Positions 25,101-37,100 of a DNA stretch of 64,000 nucleotides are shown here, one piece after another. This stretch comes from Helicoverpa zea (lineage: Eukaryota; Arthropoda; Insecta; Lepidoptera; Noctuidae): contig NC_061454.1 of the NCBI RefSeq assembly GCF_022581195.2, forward strand, positions 7,316,001 through 7,380,000, in the 5' to 3' direction. Position numbers and translations under genes: made by a program. How positions within the stretch are numbered: the first letter of the stretch is position 1; each line of letters opens with the position of its first letter. The notes below the pieces were generated by a model. It searched no databases and had not been told where the DNA came from. It saw only the letters and a list, made by a program, of their open reading frames with translations.

Positions 25101-28100
25101 TGAGAGAGTCTCGCTTGGTCGTAAAAAAGCAATTGACATTTCATGCGCGGACAGGTGGGCCGAGAATCACTGCGCGGCTTGGACGCTTGAGTGGTTAGGG
25201 ATTTATGTTGAAAAAGATTAAAAAGCATTTGTTTGCTCAAAGAACATGCATAAGAATGATAGTGTGTATGTCTAACCTAACATATTGGTTTGTTCATAGG
25301 TAACTGATGGAGATCGCATTTGCCAAGAATGCATGAACCTTATACTCACGGAACTGAACAACAGAAATGAGAATAATATTGGTGGTCGACAGCTAGGTCA
25401 TCAATCAGTTTGTGTTTGGTGTGGTATATCCATTTCAAGAAGAACGGGCAGACGTTCTCGTCCCTTAACGGATGATCATCCTGAGCGGGCTTATGTAGCT
25501 GGCATCATCAGCCCCCGACAGGTAAAATATATTAAATACTAGCTGACCCAACAAACTTCGAATCATTTAAACCTTCCCTGGACCTCTACAAACATTTTAA
25601 AACCAAAATAAGCCAAATTGGTCCAGCCATTCTCGAGTTTTAGTGAGACTAACGAACAGCAATCCATTTTTATATATAAGAAGAAGATTTACACTTTATT
25701 TGTACTGCTGTTTACCAGAACACACATTTATTGAAAGCTTTATTTCAGATTCCACCAAATGGTCGAGCATGTAATGCCTGTTGGCAAAGGGCCCACAGCA
25801 ATATTCTACAAGTCATTGAACCACCAAGAGAGTCCCAAGAAACTAGTGACAATGCAGAAAGTAGGTCCAGCTCTGTAGCTGCACCTGTAAGTACATTCAG
25901 TTCGGAAATTGATATGGACATAGTTCAAAATGACAATGTACTTGTTGAACTAGAAGGTTACAGTCGAACTCCAAATTCATCTAACCATTGTTTTGTTCCC
26001 GATTGTACAAACTCGGAACGTCTAAGAGTTCCTATTTACATTAAGAAACAAATATTAATTGACTACAAATTGTATGTCTCACCTAATGCCCGAGTATGTG
26101 AAGAACATGCAAGTGTATATAATTGGGAACTGTTGACTGAATATCAGTTTACAACGCAGTTTACTCAAAGTCATATAGTAGAAATGCTAGATTTATTAAG
26201 AAAAAAAACAGTAAACATTATTGATTTTGAAAATGTTGAAAATATGAACAACCATATTTGTCGTTATTGGACAGGCTTAACTGTATTGAACTTTTTAGCA
26301 CTACTGAGCTGTATTACAAGTGAATTGTCAAATATATGTAAAAAACCTAAAACAGCTTTAGGATTGTACCTCATGAAAATAAGAACTGGGGAGCCAATTA
26401 GACGAATTGCATCATTAATGAGCATGAATAAATCGGTGGCATGCAGTTATATGAAAAAGGCACGTCACTGCTTGAACGAATTTTATGTACCTAGACATTT
26501 AGGTGTAAATCATATTCCTCGAACAAGCCTGTCCAGTAGAAACCTTTTAATCCCACAGGGTCTTTTTGGAACAGCAGAAAATAACCCCATAATTATTTGC
26601 GATGGGACATACATATATTTACAGAAATCATCTAACTATCTGTTCCAAAAAAAAACATATAGCTTACACAAGTTTGCAAATCTTGTAAAACCCTTTTTAC
26701 TGGTGGCCACTGATGGCCACATTATAGACATATTTGGCCCATACGCAGCCACAACATCAGACGCTACAATTATGCGACTGCTGTTCGAAAATGAAAATTC
26801 GGAGTTAAGGCAATATTTTAGACAGAATGATGTTTTTATTCTCGACCGTGGTTTTAGAGACTCTATCCCATTATTGACATCTTTGGGATATACTGTTTGT
26901 AAACCTGAGACCCTAAGCGAAGGGGAAACTCAATTATCGACTGAAAAAGCCAACAAATCACGGCTAGTGACACTGTGCAGGTGGGTTGTAGAAGTTGTAA
27001 ATGGTCGGTTTAAACGGGATTTCAAAATATTTCGAAATAAATATTTTAATATAGGGTCTCAAAACCTAATGAATGACTTCAAAATTGCAGGAGCTATTTT
27101 AAACCATTTTCATCCTGTTTTGACTGACCATCCTGATGCTCAAAATATACTGGAAAGAGCTAATCAGAGAATGAACATGGAAAACTATTTAGCTAACCAT
27201 GTGATTAGGCATCAGCTTAATAGACGCCGAGCCAGTTTCGTCCATATAAATGCTCAAATGCCACAGCTGAATGTGTTTCCCATCATGGAGATGTCAGATT
27301 TAGTTTTATTTAGTTTGGGTATTTATCAAATTAAACAGGCACACTCTTATTATGGGGAACATATTCGGCCAAATGGTACTTTTACTGTAGAAGTAAGTGA
27401 AGATGTACAATTGATAAATATTTCAGGCATTTCGTCATCACATGAGACAGTATTAATCAGAGGACGAATAAAGTCACGCCACATTAGTAGTCGAGTGTAT
27501 TACACATATATTTTATTGAAAGTGGCAGAGACTAATTGGCAAAACTGCATTTCTGATTATTATTGTAGTTGCATAATTGGAAAAAGAACTGTTGGAAGCT
27601 GTGCTCATGTGATGACAATAGTCTGGTATCTTGGATGGGCTCGGCATCAAAATAATATATCTCCACCTGCGCAGTTTCTCGACAGTATTTTAATAAGAGA
27701 AGACGTTGAAAATGAAGAAAATCAATAAATAAATACTATTTAAAAACCTAAGTTTTATTCATTACAAAACCTGTACATTAGCGTCTAATTATAGCTTGAT
27801 ATTCTGATATTAATCCGTTTTTAAATAGCATAATGTTGAAAGACTTTTCATCGGCTTCTGATCTCGATTCCCCGTCAATAAAAGAAATAGGATAATTTCT
27901 TATCCTATGTATTTGAACAATGGGTTCGATCCCAGGTCAGGCAAGTACCAATGCAACTTTTCTAAGTTTGTATGTACTTTCTAAGTATATCTTGGACACC
28001 ATTGGCCGTGTTTCGGATGGCACGTTAAACTGTAGGTCCCGGCTGTCATTGAACATCCTTGGCAGTCGTTACGGGTAGTCAGAAGCCAGTAAGTCTGACA

Positions 28101-31100
28101 CCAGTCTAACCAAGGGGTATCGGGTTGCCCGGGTAACTGGGTTGTGGAGGTCAGATAGACAGTCGCTTCTTGTAAAGCACTGGTACTCAGCTGAATCCGG
28201 TTAGACTGGAAGCCGACCCCAACACGATTGGGAAAAGGCTTGGAGGATGATGATTTGAACAATGGGTCGGTGGGTCGTCTTATAAGTATAGTAATAAGTT
28301 ATAGTATTACTCATTATCTCCGGCTGATTATAAGCTCTTGTGTAATATGCTGAAACATGCACATTTTGTTGGTCGAGGTCTTAGTAAAATATTGTAATTT
28401 GCTCGTGAACATTCAGTCAAGTCGAAAAATAATGCAACCAGCAATAGCAAGCGTATTATTGTTTTTGTTTACATTGATTAAATCAAATATTGATTGACAC
28501 TGACAGTAATGACACTTTTCATGTGCCAATTTTGACAAGAGAACTTTTTTTTGGGTGTGTTCACTTTATTAACTTGATGATTAGAAAAAGGTTTGTTCGT
28601 TTTAGAAGTAAATTCTCACTAAAATAAAAATACGATTTTTCTCAAAAGTGGAGGTGTTTAAAAATGTATGATAGATGCAGAAGCACTGGGTTTTGAGATG
28701 TCTATCCAAATATATTTAACTTACTCTGGTTGGAATTTTTAAATAATAAAAAACCATTTTCGGACAAGTCCTTTGGAAAATATCACAGAATTGAATTATA
28801 CCTTAGTTAAGCCTAATTGTTGAGACTCCGAATGATATTAATTATTTTTACAACCAGGGATGGTAGAGTTGAATATCTATGTTTAGCTAAAAACTTAGCA
28901 CAAATACTGGTCTAAATGATTTTTGTGTAGACAACTAGATATCATATCCATTTTAATTACTTGTATAACTGAAACTAAATATCAAACAACTATGCCACTG
29001 TGGATCTTCTGCATTGTTTAATGTAAATTTATTTTTATGGTTTTCTAGGAGGTGGTGGGAATCTCTCAATGAACCTGAGCTTGGAAGGCCACACTGGTCA
29101 GGTGTGTGTAGCCATATGGAATGAAGTATTTCAGAAGCTGACTACTAGCGATGAGCATGGTGTCATCATTGTTTGGATGCTGTACAAGGTACACTACTTT
29201 TGGACAAAGGATAAAGTCAAAGTATTTTTTTATTTCAAAAGGCCCATAACGGCTCTTTTGTATCGTCAAACTAGGTGCATGGTGCAACAAAGTGGGTCTT
29301 ATGGAGAAAAACTGTACCTAAAGAGACTCCATACACTCTTTTAAAAAAAAAATGAGGCTACAAATTGTGACTTTCTGTTTTTTTTTTTTTCGAATATCAT
29401 TTATGTATATCTGAAACTTTTCAGGGATCCTGGTATGAGGAAATGATAAATAACAGAAATAAATCAACCGTTAGAAGCATGGCTTGGGGCTCTGATGGCC
29501 AAAAAATTTGCATAGCATATGAGGATGGTGAGACAGTTTGATTTATTACATAGATATTTTTATTAGAGATTTATTACTATAAATACTAATATAGATATAT
29601 AGCACTTTAAAAGTATGTGTATTTAGTAATTATTGTTAGTGTTTTTTTTTTTAATTAAAATTTTGTACTAACAGAATAAGTACTAAAAGGAATGTTGGTG
29701 ATGTTTCAGTTAATAAGATTTTTGGAAACTTTTTATTGTTTTATTGCAGGGGCCGTTATTGTGGGCTCAGTGGATGGCTCGCGTGTCTGGGGCAAGGACA
29801 TTAAAGGGCCAGGTTTAGCTGCCGTTCAATGGTCGCCAGATAATTCTCAGCTACTCTTTGCACTGACCAATGGGGAGCTGCACATCTATGATGATCAAGG
29901 AAATTTTACTGTATGTATTTTAGATTTGCAATGCATTTAGGGTTGCCATATGAGTCCGAAATATTGAGGGAGATGGTTTAACACTAATAAGAAACACATA
30001 AGAAATTCTGGAATTTTCATCCAATGTCATGACTTTTTCCATTTTTTTTTTATCTTTGTATCATAAATGCGTTCGAGAACGCGTTAAAACAAGAATATTA
30101 AGGTCTTATATTAAAATACAATCATTATGGTGCATTACGCATATGAATATGATTTTGAATGGGCAGCAAACTTTTTTTACTGCTGAAAATTTTTATCATT
30201 TTTTCAGATGCCAGTGGCTATCCATGGTGTGTCAGGGTCAATGGATATTGTAACAATGGACTGGTATTCAGGTAGTGCCCCCACCAGCAGGCCCGTACTG
30301 GCAATATCTTACCGAAGTGGCGTCATACTGCTTATGAAAAACTGCAATGAGGAAGGTAACATACGTTTTGAGGCTAGTTTAGTCTTTTTAGGAATTTGGA
30401 AAGTCTATTACATCGTAGCTTCGAAATGGTCGCACAGATTACGACAAACAGTGTCGTTGGATTTTGTCTCGATTGGCTATTGCCAGAAATTCTCTTTTTA
30501 TTTAATAACTAGCTTCTGCTCGTGGTTTCACCCGCGTCTCTAATGGTGACAAAGACTATCCTATGTACTGCTCCCGGGTCTAAGCTACCTCCCCTCTAAT
30601 TTTCAGCTTAAACGGTTCAGCCATTCGTGAGTTATAAAATGTGTAACTACACGACTTTCTTTAAATATTATAGATTTGTTAAAATACTTAAACCACTTTC
30701 AGATAGTGTTGTAATAGAATCAAACATGACTATAATCGATTGTCACTGGAATCATAACGGCACAATATTGGCCGCGGCCGGCTGCACGGCAGACAAGACC
30801 AATGTGGTTCAGTTCTTTGGTGCATATGGGGAGGTATGTGTAAACTAAACTGGAATAGTCATGAAACACTCATAGATTCTTCAATCACTCATCAATCTTT
30901 CGAGTTCTTAAATAATAAAATTAATTATATTCCATAATTTTATTATTGTATTTCAGCACATAAGAACATTGAGAGTTCCTGGAGGTAATATGAGGGCATT
31001 GTCGTGGGAGAAAAAGTCACTGCGCCTCGCTATAGCTATTGATTCCTTCATATACTTTGCTAACGTCAAAATGGACCACAAGTATGCGTTTTATGCAAAC

Positions 31101-34100
31101 ACATTGGCATATGTATCAGGAACAGAAACCGTTACCTTTTGGGATACCGTTACACATCAGGTTTAATGTCTTACATTGATTTATTCAAGCCATATACATA
31201 GATGATTTTTTACGTACTTACACAGCTAATAATAATTATCTTTTTTTACTCAGTCCTGGATAAATCATATACCTGATGTAATCGATATGTGTGCTGTTGA
31301 CGAGTACTGTGTTATCGCTACGTTAGGACAAGTAATAATATCCAATCAGCAAGGTATTCAATGTGATGGTAAGTACATAATATTTATAATAAAAATTTGA
31401 GCTAACATTTGGTTAGGTCTGTGTGTTAGATTATGGCATTTACATGTAATTCTTCTAATTTCAGCTAAAGCAGTAAGTATTCCAGTGGTATATGTGACTA
31501 TTAATAGCAAAGCGATAGTAGTGGCTGCGTCTAAGGAATCCTTCTTAATATGGAAGTTCTCTACGCCCTCCAGACCTCGTAAGTATTCGCGCATACAACT
31601 GTCATTTTGTTCGTTTTATCTCGCGGCGCCTGCGAGCGCGCCTAGGTAAAGTAAATAAAGAAAAAAAAGTTGCCTAGATAAAAAAAAGTCGCGTTAAAGC
31701 GTAATCGTCCCCAGAGCTTACAGGGTACTAAGTAGTAAATATTTTCTACCTAGATTAGCATGTACGTACATCAAAACATTCAGCCTTTTTCAAATTGCTG
31801 ATCTCGAGCGTCATAACAAGTTCGCGGAAGTGATCACGTGACACTCGTCATCTTATTTTTATGGGAAATCATCAAATGACTCTTCCCGCTGACGGTTAGC
31901 ACCGTGAGGGAGTGTCAGACTCTTACTGACTAAAATCCATCATGTTCCTTCGTAGGCCTATTATGTGCCAGGGCCGCGGTAACTCTTTGTTTGTCGTCTG
32001 CGCCATAAATTTGTTTGTAATATTTCAGGTTCGACAGAACATTTGTATCAAGCAGACGGGTCGCCGATATCGTCAACCGACGTAGGGTTTCACGACGACA
32101 CAATAAGCTGTGTCGCGAGTTCTGACACTCATTTATTGATTGGAAGAGATTCAGGCTCCATATTACTGTTCTCTTTAGTCAATTTTAAGAAAATCACATC
32201 AATAAACATGAATTCACGGCCCTACAGGTTGGGCCTCAATTCTAATTCAAGGTATGGCGTATACAGAATTATAGGTATAGCTATTTTCTTCCCGGACCCG
32301 GCCAACATATAACCTATGTTACTCGGGAATGTCGGGAATAGTCTAGCTTCCCTATAGTGAAAGAATTTCTCAAATCGGTTCAGTAGTTTCGGAGCCCTAA
32401 GGTACAAACAAACAAGAACAAAAAGTATTCCTCTTTATTACATTTGCAAGTTTGTTACATATTATAGATTAAAATTATATTCTTTGTATTAAATTACTTC
32501 AAAGACGAATTTCACACTTAAATGCCTTTAATCATTTGTAGCAAGTTCTTCGTAATCGATCAGCCCGGTTCGTTATACTTATTGGAGACTGACATGGCTA
32601 ACAATATAAGCATAGGACAAGCGTTACGTAAAGACGTGTGGAGTGCGCTTTGGGCATCGGATAACCCACAAATGTTAGCTGTGGCTGAAAAAGCCAGGCT
32701 TTACGTGATGAGAGATACGGAACCAGAAGAGCCTTTGACCATGCAAGGGTATTTGTGCAAGTTTAAGGTACGTCATTAAAGGTCGATTTTATATGAAGTT
32801 ATGGGTTATTCCCGCTCGGTAACACCCTTTCGTCGACACTGTGGACGATCGGGGAAAAAAAATTGGTTCGTTCACAGTGTTGACGAACGCTACTTATTAT
32901 TTCGGGTAATTCCCGTTCGGTAACACCTTTCGTTCCTGACGTCAACACTGTTTGTTGACGATCGGGAAAAAAAAAGTTTCACTCGTTCGCAGTGTCCATG
33001 AACGCTGATTTTTATTTTTAAAATACAGGAATAAAAAAATAACATGTCACGGATTTTTAAAGTGTAAAACGGTTATTATAAACATGATAAGGCCATTTTT
33101 TTATTTTCTAGTTAATTGTGTTTTAAAAGATCTAACATAATCCATTAAAACATTTTAAAAATCCAAACAAATAAAAACCAGCATTCATGGACACTGTGAA
33201 CGAACGAAACTTTTTTTTCCCGATCGTCAACAGTGTTGACGACAGGAACGAAAGGTGTTACCGAACGGGAATTACCCGAAATAATAAGTAGCGTTCGTCA
33301 ACACTGTGAACGAACGAAACATTTTTTCCCGATGGTCAACACTGTTCACGAAAGGGTGTTACCGAACGGGAATAACCCGTATTTTTTAATGTCCTTACTT
33401 GTCACGATTATTAACTAACAACATATTATTTTCTAGGAATTGGAAATCACGACAGCACTTTTGGACAGCGTAGACGACAAATGTACACCTCAACACATTG
33501 TAAGGGTAGAAGTTAAGTCTTTGAGAGACACGCGTCAACTCATTGAAAAAGTTGGACTGAAGGAAGCGGAGAATTTCATCAAAGATAACCCACACCCGCA
33601 ACTATGGTACGATTTATCCTACACAAGTTTATTATAACTTATGAATAGTAGTACAATTCTTCTATGATTTATACTAAAAACCGGCCAAGTGCGAGTCGGA
33701 CTCGCGCACGAAGGGTTTTGCACCATTATTTAAAATGAGCAAAAAAAACACGTATGTTGTATGGGAGCCCCCCAAAATATTTATTTTATTTTAGTTTTCA
33801 GTATTTGTTGTTATAGCGGCAACAGAAATACATCATCTGTGAAAATTTCAACTTTCTAACTATCACTCACGGTTCATAAGATACAGCCTGGTGACAGACG
33901 GACGGACGAACGGACAGAGGAGCGAAAACAATAGGGTCCGGTATTGAGGAGTGTTACATTTTCTGTTAACACTATCAAACTAATTTCAGGCTACTGCTAG
34001 CAGAGGCTGCTTTAAAAAATTTCGAGTCCGAATCTGCATTAGAAACAGCTGAAGCAGCCTTTGTGCGACGCAATGACTACGCCGGAATCAAATTCGTTTC

Positions 34101-37100
34101 ACGTCTAAACGCTTTGCATTCAAATGCACTTAAAAAAGCCGATATTCTAGCTTACTTCAAGGACTTTGATGCAGCTGAGAAGATATATCATAATGAAGAC
34201 AGGCGGTATGTTAAATATTTTCATATTACCAAGTTAACAACCTTATCAGAAGTGTAATTAAATAGTTTTTTTTATTTAATGACACGCTTATATTAGCTTC
34301 ACTTGTAAATATGTATGTAAGAAAATCTTACGGCCAGTTTCTTCATCAAACATAAAAGTCAAAGTAATGTCTAAAGTAAAAGTAACGGTCAAATTCGTTT
34401 TTTCAAGGCTAAAGTGACAGCAAAACTAATAGAAAAAGCGAATTTGACCGTTACTTTTACTTTAGACATTACTTTGATTTTTACTTTTGATGAAGAAATT
34501 GGCTGTTAGAATCTTAATTTGACCCACTTCCCGGCCTTCCATGAGAATGAAATTTTGCACACGCCTTGAGTGCTGATGACAATACATGACAAGCTAAGAA
34601 TTGTAATAAAAAGCGTTTTTTATTTCATTTAAGGGACTTGGCTATAGCTCTGCGGAAGCGTTTAGGACACTGGTTCCGCGTAGTTGAGCTGCTGAAGATG
34701 TCTGCTAGCACTACGGATGCGCAGGTTAAACAGGCCTACAGTAACATTGGCGACTACTACATTGATCGACAGAATTGGTACGCTTTTTCAATTTCTTTCG
34801 GTTGACAGCAAATAATGACAACGGAAACAGACAGTAAAAAAAGTAGTTCTTACCTAACTCATAAGTAGGCAAACTTATGAAAATAATTAGCATTTATAGC
34901 ATTAATAAGGATTTTTCAGGACGAGTGCATTAGAATATTACACAATGTCAAACAATACCGAAGGCCTCAAGAAATGTTACATGGCACTCGAAGATAATGA
35001 GGCCTTATCTAAATTGTATGCAGGTTCGCCAAGAGGCAAGGTAAATACCAGTAAATACAATGTCTTGATTCTCACACAAAATTAATCTATATTAATATTA
35101 TCCCACACGTAAAACTGAACGGGTTACCGCTAAACAGGGTAACACAATTTAAATATCTAGGCCATATTGTGACAGAGGATTTAAAAGACGATCTAGATAT
35201 GGAAAGGGAGCGCAGGGCGCTGGCTGTGAGGGGAAACATGTTGGCGCGCAGGTTTGCTGGTTGTTCAGCACCGGTTAAAATAACACTTTTTAAAGCGTTT
35301 TGTCAAATATTCTACACCAGCAGTCTGTGGGCTAATCATACACAAAAAGCGGACAGCGCACTGCGCATTCAATATAATAACGCCTTCAGGGCGCTGTTGA
35401 GGCTTCCACCTTACTGTAGTGCGTCAGGGATGTTCGCGGATGCGCACACTGATGATTATTTCGCGATCATGCGCAAAAAAGTGGCATCAGTGGTACGCAG
35501 ATCGAGGGGAAGCAGCAACAGCATTCTGAAGGTATTTTCAGAAAGGCTAGAAGGGCCTGTTATGGATAGATTTATCAAGCTGCATGTTAGACATGGGACT
35601 TGATAAATCTTCTAATAATCCTGGATGTATTGTGTGTATTATTTTATATTATTTTGTACTTGTGTGTTACTACTAACATAGTTTGTAAGTTTGTACTGTT
35701 TACTAACACGCTATGGGCCGTCGATGCCTGAAAATAAAAGATTTTTATTATTATTTATTTTTATTATAAAGAGGAAAACTTTGTTTGTTTAGTTGTAATG
35801 GATAAACTCAAAAACTACTGGACCGATTTTAAATATTCTTTCACCATTAGAAAGCTATATTATCTGCGAGTAACACAGGCTATATTTTATCCCGGTGCAG
35901 GCAGTAGCTCCCACGGGACGCGGGTGAAACCGCGGGAAACGGCTAGCTATAGATATAACAGCCCTGTCAGATTAATATATAATCTTTAATTTATTGTGCT
36001 TTGTTATTAGGAAGTTGGAGTACAAAAGCAAAATGTATTAGATGATTTAAATGATAGTGTAGGACAAGCACCATCGATACAAGCTATTATGCAATTGAAG
36101 GAAAGCGGCAGGTTGACGCAAGCGGCCGAAATGGCGTTTCAGGCAAGTCTATAATTTGGATTTTTATATTAACTTTGTTTATTAGGTATGCCAGCCTCTT
36201 ACAATACATACCTATCTTTTACAGTACCTATGTACATAATTTTAATTAAACAATGATTTTAGTTAAGTTTTTTTGGTGTTTCCAGTTAGCTAACTTGGAG
36301 TCTTCCAAGAAAGCATCGCCTTTGAAGATCAAGAAGCTGTATGTTTTAGCTGGTCACTTGTATAGCCAGAGCTCTGTCGGTTAGTTGCATTTCATTGCTT
36401 GTCTTTGGTTTTATTAATTAAAAAACGGCGCACGCTATCAGCATAGAAGAATGAGAGACAGTACCTACGTTATTTTCATACGAACGCAGTATTGTTTGTG
36501 TGCGTGCGGCGACACATAAATAGGTACTACGGCGCACACATACAAACCACGCGCGGTACCTTTTTAGGGTTCCGTACCCAAAGGGTAAACGGGATCCTAT
36601 TATCGTTTTCGCTCCTCTGTCCGTCCGTCTGTCACCAGGCTGTATCTCATGAACCGTGATAGAGAGTTGATTATAATTATTGAACAGTAGTAGTAGATAG
36701 TTATATAAAATAATAGTACAGAACCCGTCGTGCGCGAGTCCGACTCGCACTTGTATAGATAGAGTAATCTATGGCGGTACGCTTGATTAAAGATCTTTTT
36801 ACTACGGTCTCCCATATTCTCGTGTGTGGTATACACACACGCTGTGCGACTTGTCGGCGGTGTGGTGTAGTGTGTTGTACGAGTGCAGAGGGCGCGTCGT
36901 CGCGGCTGGCGGCGCGGTGCTGGCGCGGCGCGCGCGCGGCGCAGTGGGCGGCGGCGGGCGCGGCGCGGGCGCGGGCGCGGCCGGCGCGGCACGACGCGGC
37001 GCTGCGGGCCGCCGCGCGTCTGCTGCAGCACCACCAGCCGTTACACCACAACCAACATATACAGGTCCTACCGCCTAAACAAATGTACTTCCTTACGTGC

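Noticed and set aside
23505..25542. Separate small genes at 23505-23696 and 25333-25542
   Set aside because: They are the first two exons of the nested DDE/SWIM gene, joined in phase.
27915..27940. Possible tRNA gene
   Set aside because: Only the B box is tRNA-like; no cloverleaf can be drawn around it. Taken as a SINE head.
27981..28262. Minus-strand 93-residue frame
   Set aside because: Lies entirely within a SINE body that recurs at 48116-48330; not a gene.
35169..35603. 144-residue open frame within WDR35
   Set aside because: Its sequence is the C-terminal end of a LINE reverse transcriptase and it lacks splice sites joining it to WDR35. Annotated as a retroelement fragment.
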